In this document: piece after piece, positions 1-9,182 of the stretch | How positions within the stretch are numbered: the first letter of the stretch is position 1 | How the letters are laid out: each line of letters starts with the position of its first letter | From: Qipengyuania pelagi | GTDB lineage: Bacteria > Pseudomonadota > Alphaproteobacteria > Sphingomonadales > Sphingomonadaceae | Reading direction: 5' to 3' | Length of the DNA stretch: 64,000 bases | Assembly: GCF_009827295.1 (NCBI RefSeq) | Contig: NZ_WTYD01000001.1 | Coordinates: forward strand, 992,001 to 1,056,000 | Notes under the pieces: generated by a model | What the model was told of the DNA's origin: nothing | What the model saw: the letters and a program-made list of their open reading frames with translations, nothing else | Databases searched by the model: none | Position numbers and translations under genes: made by a program

Positions 1-554
1 CGGAAATCGTATCCTTGCAGGATCATGTAGTTGAATTCGAGGAAGGTCATCGGCTGTTCGCGTTCGAGCCGCAGCCGCACCGAATCGAAGGACAGCATCC
101 GGTTGACGGTGAAATGCGTGCCGACCTTCTGCAGCATCTCGATATAGCCGATCTGCCCGAGCCAATCGTGATTGTTGACCATCACCGCATCGGTCGGCCC
201 GTCGCCGAAGGTCAGCAGCTTTTCGAAGGCGGTGCGGATCGAAGCGATATTGTCCTCGATCGCGGCGTCGGTGAGCATCTTGCGCACCTCGTCCTTGCCG
301 GTCGGATCGCCGATCCGCGTGGTCCCGCCCCCCATCACCACTACCGGCTTGTGCCCGGCCTGTTGCAGGCGGCGCAGCAGCATGATCGAAACCAGATTGC
401 CGACATGAAGCGAGGGCGCGGTCGCATCGAAACCGACATAGCCGGGCACGATCTTTCCCGCGGCGGCGGCATCGAGCCCTTCCGCGTCGGTTACTTGATG
501 GATATAGCCGCGCTCGTCGAGCACGCGCAGGAGATCGGATGTGTAGCTGCTCAT
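1..554 (-). CDS. tyrS: tyrosyl-tRNA synthetase, 5' (N-terminal) part
   Basis: Charges tRNA-Tyr with tyrosine in the cytoplasm (class I aminoacyl-tRNA synthetase). The reverse strand reads from an ATG at 554 ([20 protein letters not shown]) and stays open to the window edge, giving about 184 residues, less than half of the family length. Near residue 45 is the class I nucleotide-binding signature, [16 protein letters not shown], with HVGN in the place of HIGH. The [13 protein letters not shown] segment is also typical of TyrRS. The KMSKS loop and S4 domain lie outside the window. It is divergent from the DOMON-like gene, with about 30 bases between them. Truncation is only by the window boundary. 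Confidence 0.95.
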   Translation of the reverse strand, partial: MSSYTSDLLRVLDERGYIHQVTDAEGLDAAAAGKIVPGYVGFDATAPSLHVGNLVSIMLLRRLQQAGHKPVVVMGGGTTRIGDPTGKDEVRKMLTDAAIEDNIASIRTAFEKLLTFGDGPTDAVMVNNHDWLGQIGYIEMLQKVGTHFTVNRMLSFDSVRLRLEREQPMTFLEFNYMILQGYDF

Positions 555-583
555 GACGGGCGCCGCGCTAGCATGGGGGAGGG

Positions 584-1135
584 ATGGTGCAAACGCTGGA
601 ATCGTCGGTTATGGAATTGATCCCGCATCCCGCGTTTCCGCCGCGTCATGTCACGCGGATCTTCGCTTCGGTCTCGCAGAAAGACCCGCGCTGGCTTCAG
701 GCGCGCTGGCGGGTAGAAGGGGCGGGCGCGATCGTGGTGCCAGTCTTCGCCGGACGCAGGCGCGCGGACGGACTGTGGCGGACGACCTGTTTCGAACTGT
801 TCTGCGGCGATGGGCCGTCCTACGCCGAATTCAATTTCGCGCCATCGGAAGCCTGGGCGGCTTACGATTTCGACGGATATCGCGAGGGGATGCGCGACAG
901 GCCGGTGTCGCCCCAGCCAACGATCTCATGGCGCGGCGGGCGCTCCAGCCTAGCTATCCTCGATGTGGCGATTCCGCGCGCTGCCATCCTTTCGGGCGCG
1001 CTCGCGATCAGCGCGGTCATCGAGGAAGAGGGGGGCGCGAAGAGCTTCTGGGCGCTGGCCCATCCACCCGGCGATCCCGACTTCCACCATCGCACTTGCT
1101 TCGCCGCGACGCTTGCGCCACCCGTTTCACCATGA
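584..1135 (+). CDS. DOMON-like domain protein
   Basis: Protein of up to 183 residues of the DOMON-like type seen beside NamZ/DUF1343 genes in sphingomonads. The sequence is a beta-rich single domain: [19 protein letters not shown], then [12 protein letters not shown], then a C-terminal HHRTCF segment. No signal peptide or membrane segment is visible, so it is probably cytosolic. The start is uncertain: ATG 584 directly abuts a GGGAGGG tract, GTG 587 has slightly better spacing, and ATG 611 ([14 protein letters not shown]) fits the domain best. The stop overlaps the next start as ATGA, so translational coupling to the muramidase is likely. The molecular role is unknown; a ligand-binding or accessory role for NamZ is inference from adjacency. 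Confidence 0.75.
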   Translation: MVQTLESSVMELIPHPAFPPRHVTRIFASVSQKDPRWLQARWRVEGAGAIVVPVFAGRRRADGLWRTTCFELFCGDGPSYAEFNFAPSEAWAAYDFDGYREGMRDRPVSPQPTISWRGGRSSLAILDVAIPRAAILSGALAISAVIEEEGGAKSFWALAHPPGDPDFHHRTCFAATLAPPVSP

Positions 1136-2331
1136 AATTCGGTATCGACCAGCTCCTCGCCGACCCAGACCTTCGCCGTCCGCTCGAACGCAAGCGAGTG
1201 GCGCTCGTTGCGCATCCCGCTTCCGTGACCGAGCGTTTGACGCACAGCCTCGATGCGCTGATCGCGGCGGGCATCAACGTCACCAGCGCCTTCGGCCCGC
1301 AGCATGGGCTTAAGGGCGACAAACAGGACAATATGGTCGAAACCGCGGACGAGACCGATCCGCAATACGGCATCCCCGTCTTCAGCCTCTATGGCGAGGT
1401 GCGACGCCCGACGGGCCAGATGATGTCGAGCGCGGACGTGTTCCTGTTCGACCTCCAGGATCTCGGCTGCCGTATCTACACCTTCGTCACGACGCTGCTC
1501 TATATGCTCGAAGAGGCGGCGAGGCATGGCAAGACTGTCTGGGTGCTCGATCGCCCCAATCCGGCGGGGCGACCGGTCGAAGGAACGCTGCTCGTGCCCG
1601 GTCAGGAAAGCTTCGTCGGCGCCGCGCCGATGCCGATGCGTCATGGACTGACGCTGGGCGAGATGGGTCATTGGTTCGTCAAGCATTTCGGGCTCGACGT
1701 GGATTATCGCGTGATCGAAATGGATGGCTGGCAGCCCGAAGGAGCCGGATTCGGCTGGCCGCAGGATCGCATCTGGATCAATCCCTCACCCAACGCTGCC
1801 AATGTGAACATGGCCCGCGCCTATGCCGGAACGGTCATGCTCGAGGGCACGAATCTGAGCGAGGGAAGGGGCACCACCCGCCCGCTCGAAGTGCTGTTCG
1901 GCGCGCCGGATGTGGACGCCAAGGCGGTTATGGCCGAGATGGAGCGGATGGCTCCCGACTGGCTGAACGGCTGCGCGATCCGCGAATGCTGGTTCGAACC
2001 GACTTTCCACAAGCACGCGGGCGAGCTGTGCAACGGGTTGATGATCCACGCCGAAGGGCCGTTCTACGATCACGCCGCGTTCCGCCCCTGGCGCTTGCAG
2101 GCGCTGGCCTTCAAGGCGATCCGACGCCTTTATCCCGATTACGCGATCTGGCGCGACTTTCCCTACGAATACGAGCTGGAACGGCTCGCCATCGATGTCA
2201 TCAATGGCGGTCCGACCTTGAGAGAATGGGTCGAAGATGCCGAGGCTGCACCAGGCGATCTCGACGGAATGGCGCGTGCGGACGAGGCCCGGTGGCGCGA
2301 GGAGATCGAGGACATACTGCTCTATCGCTAG
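1132..2331 (+). CDS. DUF1343 / NamZ-family exo-beta-N-acetylmuramidase
   Basis: 399 residues, full length for DUF1343. Characterised NamZ enzymes remove terminal N-acetylmuramic acid from peptidoglycan fragments, so the likely role is recovery of cell-wall sugars. The chain begins FGIDQLLADP and shows family blocks GPQHGLKGDKQDNM, FDLQDLGCRIYTF, LDRPNPAGRPVEG, and WINPSPN followed by GTNLSEGRGTTRP. There is no signal peptide, suggesting a cytoplasmic enzyme acting on imported muropeptides, unlike secreted NamZ proteins. The ATG overlaps the DOMON-like stop by four bases. Family assignment is firm; the exact substrate is inferred. Confidence 0.9.
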   Translation: MKFGIDQLLADPDLRRPLERKRVALVAHPASVTERLTHSLDALIAAGINVTSAFGPQHGLKGDKQDNMVETADETDPQYGIPVFSLYGEVRRPTGQMMSSADVFLFDLQDLGCRIYTFVTTLLYMLEEAARHGKTVWVLDRPNPAGRPVEGTLLVPGQESFVGAAPMPMRHGLTLGEMGHWFVKHFGLDVDYRVIEMDGWQPEGAGFGWPQDRIWINPSPNAANVNMARAYAGTVMLEGTNLSEGRGTTRPLEVLFGAPDVDAKAVMAEMERMAPDWLNGCAIRECWFEPTFHKHAGELCNGLMIHAEGPFYDHAAFRPWRLQALAFKAIRRLYPDYAIWRDFPYEYELERLAIDVINGGPTLREWVEDAEAAPGDLDGMARADEARWREEIEDILLYR

Positions 2332-2352
2332 CCGAGCGGTCAGAAGCGCGGA

Positions 2353-2724
2353 TCAGTTCGCCGGTTCGATCCTGACCGGTCCTTCGCGCAAATCAGGCAC
2401 CGGGCGGATATCGCTGGTGTCGTGCTTCATCACCAGAACCGGGCAATCCTCGATTGTCTGGTGCACGGCGGCCAGCATCAGCGGATTCTCGGCATCGGCC
2501 GGTTCGCGCTCGATCTCGGGCTGGCCCGCATCGCTGCGCGCCTTGCGGATCTGCTCCTCGCAGCGCGCACGCTTGATGGGGTCTTCGATATCGCGCCAGC
2601 TACGTGCCGGGTCCTGATAGGAGGGCATGTCGAAGCGATCGGGAGCCGTCTCGTTCGATTGAGCGACCAGAGCGGCGCCGGTTACGAGCGAGCCGAAGGT
2701 TGCGGCCAGAGCGATGATACGCAT
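2353..2724 (-). CDS. small exported hypothetical protein
   Basis: 123 residues starting MRIIALAATFGSLVTGAALVAQ, a plausible cleavable signal peptide. The mature part is polar and charged, with no membrane segment and two cysteines (RCEEQ and EDCPV) that could form a disulfide in the periplasm. It ends 21 bases from the NamZ-type gene and converges on it. I do not recognise a family or function. Coding character is supported by the start, the signal peptide and GC-rich third positions like those of the neighbours. Confidence 0.6.
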   Translation of the reverse strand: MRIIALAATFGSLVTGAALVAQSNETAPDRFDMPSYQDPARSWRDIEDPIKRARCEEQIRKARSDAGQPEIEREPADAENPLMLAAVHQTIEDCPVLVMKHDTSDIRPVPDLREGPVRIEPAN

Positions 2725-2791
2725 GATAAATCTCCCCAGTAAGGCTGCGCTGCGCTCCGGTGCGTGAGCGCGAGCTGAACGCCGGACTGGC

Positions 2792-3976
2792 TCAATGCCC
2801 CTGCTTGCGGCTCAATTCGCGCATGGCATCGTCCAGCCCGTCCAGCGTGAGCGGATACATCCGAGCATTGACCAGCTGCTTCATCACACGGGTCGACTGC
2901 GAATAGGACCACTGCTTTTCAGGCACGGGATTGAGCCAGACGGTCGCCGGATAGGTATCGGTGACCCGCTTCATCCAGGTTACGCCCGCTTCCTCGTTCA
3001 TATGCTCCACGCTGCCGCCCGGATGCGTGATCTCGTAAGGAGACATGGCCGCATCGCCTACGAACACGACCTTGTAGTCATGGCCGTATTTGTGAAGCAC
3101 GTCCCAGGTTTTGGTCCGTTCCTGCCAGCGGCGCTTGTTATCCTTCCACACGCCTTCGTACAGGCAATTGTGGAAATAGAAGAATTCGAGGTTCTTGAAT
3201 TCACTCGTCGCGGCGCTGAACAATTCCTCGGTGATCTTGATGAAGGGGTCCATCGACCCGCCGACATCGAGGAACAGCAGCAGCTTGACGGCATTGCGCC
3301 GTTCGGGCCGCATATGGATGTCGAGCCAGCCCTGCTTCGCCGTGCCTTCGATCGTGGCATCGATATCGAGTTGGTCGGCCGCCCCTTCGCGCGCGAAACG
3401 GCGCAGGCGCCGCAGCGCCATCTTGATATTGCGGGTGCCCAGCTCCTTGGTGTTGTCGAGATTCTTGAACTCGCGCTTGTCCCACACCTTGATCGCGCGC
3501 TTGTGCCGACTTTCGCCGCCGATCCGCACGCCTTCGGGGTTGTAGCCGGAATTGCCGAAGGGCGAGGTTCCGCCCGTGCCGACCCATTTGTTGCCGCCCT
3601 GATGGCGCTCTTTCTGCTCCTCAAGCCGCTTCTTGAGCGTGTCCATGATTTCGTCCCAGTCGCCCAGCGACTTGATCTTCTCCATCTCCTCTTTGGAGAG
3701 GAATTTCTCGGCCACGGCCTTCAGCCAGTCTTCCGGCACCTCGACCGGGTTCTGGCCGTAATCGGTCAGGATACCCTTGAAGACTTTCTGGAACACCTGA
3801 TCGAAGCGATCGAGCAGCCCTTCGTCCTTAACGAAGGTGGCGCGGCTGAGATAATAGAAGGCTTCCGGCGTTTCTTCGATCACCTGCCTGTCGAGTGCCT
3901 CGAGCAAGGTCAGGTGTTCCTTGAAACTGGCGGAAATGCCCGCCTCGCGCAGCTCGTCGACGAAATTGAAGAACAT
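2792..3976 (-). CDS. VWA (CoxE-like) domain protein, partner of MoxR ATPase
   Basis: 394 residues from ATG 3976 (MFFNFVDELREAG). An in-frame ATG at 4018 would add 14 residues of poor family likeness. Residues 1-130 are helical and charged. A Gly-rich stretch (about 127-155) follows, then a VWA/CoxE domain from about 225 with a MIDAS-type metal motif, FLDVGGSM (D237, G240, S241), and a later VGDAAMSP loop. VWA proteins of this class work with MoxR AAA+ ATPases as chaperone or metal-insertion pairs. The MoxR gene lies upstream on the same strand, but an opposite-strand chemoreceptor gene stands between them, so the pair is not a simple operon here. The substrate is unknown. Confidence 0.85.
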   Translation of the reverse strand: MFFNFVDELREAGISASFKEHLTLLEALDRQVIEETPEAFYYLSRATFVKDEGLLDRFDQVFQKVFKGILTDYGQNPVEVPEDWLKAVAEKFLSKEEMEKIKSLGDWDEIMDTLKKRLEEQKERHQGGNKWVGTGGTSPFGNSGYNPEGVRIGGESRHKRAIKVWDKREFKNLDNTKELGTRNIKMALRRLRRFAREGAADQLDIDATIEGTAKQGWLDIHMRPERRNAVKLLLFLDVGGSMDPFIKITEELFSAATSEFKNLEFFYFHNCLYEGVWKDNKRRWQERTKTWDVLHKYGHDYKVVFVGDAAMSPYEITHPGGSVEHMNEEAGVTWMKRVTDTYPATVWLNPVPEKQWSYSQSTRVMKQLVNARMYPLTLDGLDDAMRELSRKQGH

Positions 3977-4109
3977 GATCGGTGCTCTATCGGAGATGCG
4001 ATAGCGACGCCAGCGCAAGAACGATCGTCGAAAATCGAAAGCGTTTACCCCGTTCTAACCAAATCGGACGCAAGACGGGCCCGCGACCATCAATGGGGGA
4101 CCGCCAAGA

Positions 4110-5570
4110 ATGGATATGAAGCCACTGGACGTGCGTGCGGCAAAGGCGCTCGACCTCATTCCTGAGTCCTGCGGCAAGGTGACCGTTGGCTGTTCCGAGG
4201 TCGCAGGCATCGTCCAGGCGGTGATCGACAGCTCGGCGCGCCTTCGCGACGAACACGCGGAATTGCAGGATACGGTCCGCGAGCTCGAGCGCGATCAGCG
4301 GCGGGTCTCCGAAGCCAGCGACGAGGCGCGCATCCTGTCCGCGCGTGCGATCGATCGCCTGGGGCAGGGCGCCAGTCAGATCGAAGGCTCGCTCGCACAG
4401 ATTTCCGGCCTTCTCGACCTCGTCGAAACGCTCGCCACGCATGTGACCGGGTTTGCGGCGGCGATGGAGCAGGTTCAGCGGTGTTCGCAGGACATCGAAC
4501 AGATCGCCGAAACCACCAATATCCTCGCGCTCAATGCGACCATCGAGGCGATGCGGGCCGGAGACGCGGGGCGCACCTTCGCGGTCGTCGCCAACGAAGT
4601 AAAATCGCTCGCGGCGGAGACTCGCAAGGCTACGGACGAGATTTCCAGCGTGATCGGAACGCTCGGTAGCGAGGCCGCCACAGTGATCGAGCGGATCGAG
4701 ATCGGAGCGAAGGCGAGCAGCGAGGCCAAGACATCGGTCAGCAATTTTGAGAAAATGCTTGGCAATGTCGTTTCGCTGGTGCGCGATGTCGATTCGCAGA
4801 ACGACCAGATCGCAAAGGCGAATGGGATGATGACCGCGGGCGTTGCGCGGGTTCAGACCGTCTTCGATCAGTTCGACCGTGCGGCAAGCGACAACGAAAG
4901 CAAACTACAAAGCGCCCACGCGCAGATCGAGGATCTCGAACTGGTTGCCAGCGAGATGTTCGACCGGATCGTGAAGGCGGACCTGTCACCCCAGGACGCG
5001 CTCATGGTTGAAAAAGCCAAGGAGCGCGCGGCGCAGGTGACGCGCATCGCGCAGGACGCCCTCGCGTCGGGCGCGGTGACTATGCGCGATCTCTTCGATA
5101 CGGATTATCGTCCGATCGAAGGCAGCAATCCTCCCCGCTTCCGCACCGCTTTGATGGATTGGGCGCATGAAAACTGGCGTCCCGTGCTGGACGAGAGCGC
5201 CGGTCTGCCCGGCGTCCTGGCAGCGGCCTGTACCGATATGAACGGCTATCTGCCGACCCACCTGACCAAGCATTCGCAGGCGCCGACCGGCAATCTCACG
5301 CACGATACCACTTTTTGCCGGAACGGGCGCAAGATCTTCGATCCGATCGACCAGAAGGCGAAAGTCTGCCCCGACGATTTCATGATGGCGGTTTATCGCC
5401 AGGAAGGCGACGGCAAGACATTTCGCGTGACCCGCAACGTCTATGTGCCCATCGAGATCGAAGGCCGACGCTGGGGCAATTTCGAACTCGCTTACATGAT
5501 CGAGGACGAGAGTCGCGCCAGCGCGGGGAGCGGACCCGCTCTTCCTTATTTCATCTCGTCAACTCGATGA
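4110..5570 (+). CDS. soluble methyl-accepting chemotaxis protein with C-terminal sensor-like domain
   Basis: 486 residues. The MCP signalling hairpin is at about 129-170, with the core [20 protein letters not shown] and [12 protein letters not shown]. It is flanked by long heptad-rich helices with no membrane segment, so the receptor should be cytoplasmic. The order is reversed from a classical receptor: the signalling part is N-terminal and a compact domain follows at about 320-475. That domain has conserved blocks [38 protein letters not shown], resembling the Cache/PAS-like tail (motif GRxWGxxRxxY) seen in other soluble receptors. No other chemotaxis gene is in the window. It sits alone on the plus strand between moxR and the VWA gene. 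The ligand is unknown. Confidence 0.9.
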   Translation: MDMKPLDVRAAKALDLIPESCGKVTVGCSEVAGIVQAVIDSSARLRDEHAELQDTVRELERDQRRVSEASDEARILSARAIDRLGQGASQIEGSLAQISGLLDLVETLATHVTGFAAAMEQVQRCSQDIEQIAETTNILALNATIEAMRAGDAGRTFAVVANEVKSLAAETRKATDEISSVIGTLGSEAATVIERIEIGAKASSEAKTSVSNFEKMLGNVVSLVRDVDSQNDQIAKANGMMTAGVARVQTVFDQFDRAASDNESKLQSAHAQIEDLELVASEMFDRIVKADLSPQDALMVEKAKERAAQVTRIAQDALASGAVTMRDLFDTDYRPIEGSNPPRFRTALMDWAHENWRPVLDESAGLPGVLAAACTDMNGYLPTHLTKHSQAPTGNLTHDTTFCRNGRKIFDPIDQKAKVCPDDFMMAVYRQEGDGKTFRVTRNVYVPIEIEGRRWGNFELAYMIEDESRASAGSGPALPYFISSTR

Positions 5571-5593
5571 GTGCCTGACGCCGGAGCGGACGT

Positions 5594-6442
5594 CTAGCTC
5601 TGGCGGCGCGCCATGAAGGCGAGGCGTTCGAACATCATCACGTCCTGCTCGTTCTTGAGCAGCGCGCCATGCAGCGGCGGGATCGCCGAATTGGGATTGC
5701 TGTCCTGCAGCACTTCAAGCGGCATATCCTCGTTCAGCAGCAATTTCAGCCAGTCGAGCAATTCGCTGGTGCTGGGCTTCTTTTTCAGGCCCGGTACTTC
5801 GCGCAGCTCGTAGAACATGTCCATCGCGCGGCTGACGAGCGTCTTCTGAATGTTCGGGAAATGGACGTCGATGATCTCGCGCATCGTCTCGCGATCGGGG
5901 AACTTGATGTAGTGGAAGAAGCAGCGACGCAGGAACGCGTCGGGCAATTCCTTCTCGTTGTTCGAGGTAATCACCACGATCGGCCGCTCCTTCGCCGCGA
6001 TCGTTTCGTGGGTCTCGTAGACATCGAAGCTCATGCGATCGAGTTCCTGCAACAGGTCGTTCGGAAACTCGATATCGGCCTTGTCGATTTCGTCGATCAG
6101 GAGAACGGGCAGCCGCTCGCTGGTGAAGGCCTCCCACAATTTGCCCTTCTTGATGTAGTTCGCGATGTCATGGACGCGCTCGTCACCCAATTGCCCGTCA
6201 CGCAGGCGCGCCACCGCGTCGTATTCGTAAAGACCCTGCTGCGCCTTGGTGGTCGATTTGACGTTCCATTCGATCAGCGGGGCATCCACCGCTTTCGCGA
6301 TTTCGTGCGCCAGCACGGTCTTGCCCGTACCCGGCTCCCCCTTGACAAGGAGCGGGCGGCGCAAGGTCACCGCAGCGTTCACCGCCACTTTCAGATCCTC
6401 GGTGGCGATATAGGAGCTGGTGCCTTCGAAGCGCTGCGTCAT
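5594..6442 (-). CDS. MoxR-family AAA+ ATPase
   Basis: 282 residues, typical single AAA+ domain of the MoxR class. Walker A is GEPGTGKT (35-42). Walker B is VLLIDEIDKAD (from 114). The sensor 1 region is IVVITSNNEKELPDAFLRRC, and a small C-terminal helical lid follows. These ATPases remodel or activate metalloenzymes and complexes together with a VWA partner; the likely partner is at 2792-3976. The start ATG 6442 has an AGGA Shine-Dalgarno sequence a few bases upstream. No membrane segment is seen. Substrate unknown. Confidence 0.93.
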   Translation of the reverse strand: MTQRFEGTSSYIATEDLKVAVNAAVTLRRPLLVKGEPGTGKTVLAHEIAKAVDAPLIEWNVKSTTKAQQGLYEYDAVARLRDGQLGDERVHDIANYIKKGKLWEAFTSERLPVLLIDEIDKADIEFPNDLLQELDRMSFDVYETHETIAAKERPIVVITSNNEKELPDAFLRRCFFHYIKFPDRETMREIIDVHFPNIQKTLVSRAMDMFYELREVPGLKKKPSTSELLDWLKLLLNEDMPLEVLQDSNPNSAIPPLHGALLKNEQDVMMFERLAFMARRQS

Positions 6443-6548
6443 GTATGGTCCTTACGTCGGAATGCGTCTGGATGCCCGGTTAGGGGTGGTGGCGGTTCGG
6501 AGCAAGAGGGGCGGCCAATCGGACGCGGCGAGCGTCCGGGCGCATTCG

Positions 6549-7862
6549 CTACCGCAGCGCCAGTATCCGCACGGCAAGAAGGCCGAGGGCTGCATTTTCG
6601 ACCGGGGCCTCCGGGTTCAGCCAACTCGTCGCAAGCATATGCCACTGGCCCGCCTCGTCCCTGAGCAGCCAGGTCAGGTTGAGCACGCCGGTTTCCGAGC
6701 CTCCCTTGAACCCGGCATAGGCCCAGCCCGCACGCTGCGTTTCGGACAATTGCGGGCTGACGGCGAGGATGTCGAACAGCACGGGATCGTCCAGCGCCAC
6801 CAGCGCGCGCAGCAGTTTGCGCTCGTCTTCCATGCTGGCGAACCATTCGAGCTCCTCGACCAGATTCGGTTCGCCCAGCGCCGCGACGACCTCGTCGGTT
6901 GTCACCCCGTCGCCATCCAATCCGACGAGCATCGCGCGCCGCGTGGGGATATCGGCAGCGGCATAGGCGGGTCCTGTGTCGAGCGTCTTCAGGAGGAACA
7001 ATTCGCGGGTGGTCAGGAAGGGGAGGCTGCGCTCTGGCGCCGAATGGCCGGTGCGGCGCAGGAAATCCTCGACCCGGTCGCGCCCGACGAGGCGAAGCAG
7101 CGTATCGGTGGCGGTGTTGTCGCTGATCGAGATCATGAGCGTCGCCAGCGATTGGACCGTCATGGGCGCGCCTTCGGGCCAGCTCTGGGTGATTCCACTG
7201 GGGAAGCTCGCCTCGCCGAGGGGCACCACCTGATCCCAACGCAGCCGCCCGTCCGCCACCGCTTCGCTCACCGCGCCGAGAACATAGAGCTTGAAGGCCG
7301 AGCCTAGTGCGAACTGGCGATCGACATCACCATAAACGAAAACTGCTTCGCCATCGAGCGGGCCGAACCAGGCCGCCGTGGCGCCGGGCAGGGCCGCCAG
7401 ATCCGCAGCGATCGCTTCGGCATCGCTCTGATCGGAGTCGCTTTCCGCGCCTTCACTGATAACAGGCGTGAAATCGGACAATTGCAGGCCCGCTATCCGC
7501 GCCTCGCCCGCATCGGCCAGGACCATCGTGCCCGATCCGATCGCCCGCTCGAACCGGATCGCGATGCGCGCGCGAAGCGGCCCCTGACGTTCTACCGATC
7601 CGACCCCGAGCACCGCGCCGAACTGGCTGGCGAGCTGGCTGTTCATCTGCGCCAGCGTTTCGGCGGGGATCTGGGCGAGGAATTGCGCAGTGAAGAGATC
7701 CTGAGGCGCGATCTCGCCGCGTAGCCAGCCTACGACATCGTTCGCGCGCCGGTCGAGCGGGCCCTGCTCGCTCGCACTCGCCTCCATTTCGGAATGCGCA
7801 GATGCCTGGACGGGCATGAGCAGCGCCAGTGCCAGCCCGGCGGCGATCGTGGGTAAACGCAT
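6549..7862 (-). CDS. serine hydrolase with class A beta-lactamase fold and N-terminal extra domain
   Basis: 437 residues from ATG 7862. Residues 1-22 are a signal peptide ending QASA. Residues about 35-135 form an alpha+beta domain resembling the NTF2/ketosteroid-isomerase-like domain found in ORF12-type proteins. A class A beta-lactamase-type domain follows with S188-A-F-K191, S247-D-N249 and K386-G-G-S. I find no clear match to the class A omega-loop Glu166 motif; the region instead has VEELEWFAS. The fold and nucleophile support a periplasmic serine hydrolase, but esterase or other acyl chemistry is as likely as beta-lactam hydrolysis. It is a single gene, divergent from the hydrolase-OsmC fusion. 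Confidence 0.85.
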   Translation of the reverse strand: MRLPTIAAGLALALLMPVQASAHSEMEASASEQGPLDRRANDVVGWLRGEIAPQDLFTAQFLAQIPAETLAQMNSQLASQFGAVLGVGSVERQGPLRARIAIRFERAIGSGTMVLADAGEARIAGLQLSDFTPVISEGAESDSDQSDAEAIAADLAALPGATAAWFGPLDGEAVFVYGDVDRQFALGSAFKLYVLGAVSEAVADGRLRWDQVVPLGEASFPSGITQSWPEGAPMTVQSLATLMISISDNTATDTLLRLVGRDRVEDFLRRTGHSAPERSLPFLTTRELFLLKTLDTGPAYAAADIPTRRAMLVGLDGDGVTTDEVVAALGEPNLVEELEWFASMEDERKLLRALVALDDPVLFDILAVSPQLSETQRAGWAYAGFKGGSETGVLNLTWLLRDEAGQWHMLATSWLNPEAPVENAALGLLAVRILALR

Positions 7863-7961
7863 CAAATTCCCCCCTTTTTCTCCTGCCGGGCACAATCGCG
7901 GTTTCGAACCTGTTGCGCAACCGTCTAGGCAGGGGGCGATCGCATCTGCAATGGAGTGGCC

Positions 7962-9182
7962 ATGCCGACCGAACGCCTCACCATCACCTCGCCCGCCGGA
8001 AACGAACTCGCCGGATCGCTCGAACTGCCGACCGGGCTGGTGCGCGGGGCGGCGCTGTTCGCTCATTGCTTCACCTGCACCCGCCAGAGCCGCGCGGCAG
8101 TCCATGTCGCCCGCGCGCTCGCAGCGGAGGGGATCGCCTGCTTGCGCTTCGATTTCACCGGGCTGGGGGATAGCGAGGGAGAGTTCGGCCGCGCGGGCTT
8201 CGCCACCGATGTTGCCGATCTGGTTGCGGTCGGTGCCTATCTCCACGACCGGTTCGCACAGCCGATCCTGCTCGTCGGCCACAGCCTTGGCGGCGCGGCG
8301 GTACTGGCGGCGGCGGACGAGATCGGGCTGGGCCGGGTGGCGGCGATCGCGACCATCGCCGCGCCTGCCGATGTCCCCCATGTCCTCCAGCGCATCGACG
8401 GCGATCTTGCGGCGATCCGCAAGGACGGTGAGGGCGCGGTGACGATCGGAGGGCGCACGTTCCAGCTGGGCCGTGAATTCATCGAGCGGGTGGAAGGCGT
8501 CGACCTCCTGTCCGAAGTCGCGGCCCTGCGTCGTCCGCTGCTGTTCCTGCATTCCCCAACCGACGAACTGGTCGGGATCGAAAACGCCAGCGCTCTGTTC
8601 GGCGCGGCCAAGCATCCCAAGAGCTTCGTCAGCCTGGAGGCCGCCGACCACCTGCTGCTGGACGAGACCGATGCCCGCTTCGCGGCGAGCATCATCGCCA
8701 GCTGGGCGCACCGCTACATGCCCTTGGACGAGGATTGGCCGATGCCGGACGAAGGCGTCGTGGTCAGGACCGGCCATGGCAAGTTCGGGACCGAGGTCCA
8801 CACCGCGACGCATCGGTTCGTCGCGGATGAGCCGCGCAGCATTGGCGGCGACGATAGCGGCCCGACGCCCTACGATCTGTTACTGGGCGCGCTCGGCACC
8901 TGCACCGCAATGACGATGACGATGTATGCGGATCGCAAGAAGTGGCCGCTCGAAGGTGTCTCGATCCATCTGACGCATGACCGCGACCATGCGAAGGATT
9001 GCGATCACTGCGAGGAAAGCGACGCCAAGGTCCAGTCGATCGATCGCAAGATTACTCTCGCCGGAGATCGACTGGACGACGCCCAGCGCGCACGGCTGAT
9101 GGAGATCGCCGACATGTGCCCGGTCCACCGCACGCTGGAGGGCGAATTGCATGTGCACACGCGCACCGCGAAGCAGGATTAG
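7962..9182 (+). CDS. bifunctional alpha/beta-hydrolase / OsmC-family fusion protein
   Basis: 406 residues from ATG 7962, preceded by GGAG five bases away; an in-frame GTG at 7956 is less well placed. Residues 1-250 are an alpha/beta-hydrolase with nucleophile elbow GHSLGG (S108) and late D and H segments (SPTDELVG, AADHLLLD). From about 255 an OsmC/Ohr-like domain follows with its two cysteine motifs, LGTCTAMT and DMCPVHRT. OsmC proteins reduce organic peroxides through the cysteine pair. The hydrolase may release or deliver peroxidised acyl substrates, which is inference. The cytosolic fusion is a recognised architecture in Proteobacteria. Its 3' end overlaps the convergent membrane-protein gene by four bases. 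Confidence 0.92.
   Translation: MPTERLTITSPAGNELAGSLELPTGLVRGAALFAHCFTCTRQSRAAVHVARALAAEGIACLRFDFTGLGDSEGEFGRAGFATDVADLVAVGAYLHDRFAQPILLVGHSLGGAAVLAAADEIGLGRVAAIATIAAPADVPHVLQRIDGDLAAIRKDGEGAVTIGGRTFQLGREFIERVEGVDLLSEVAALRRPLLFLHSPTDELVGIENASALFGAAKHPKSFVSLEAADHLLLDETDARFAASIIASWAHRYMPLDEDWPMPDEGVVVRTGHGKFGTEVHTATHRFVADEPRSIGGDDSGPTPYDLLLGALGTCTAMTMTMYADRKKWPLEGVSIHLTHDRDHAKDCDHCEESDAKVQSIDRKITLAGDRLDDAQRARLMEIADMCPVHRTLEGELHVHTRTAKQD

Noticed and set aside
2795..4165. 456-residue plus-strand open frame over the VWA gene
   Set aside because: The minus-strand frame encodes a recognisable VWA protein; the plus-strand product has no domain and a His/Asp-rich shadow composition.
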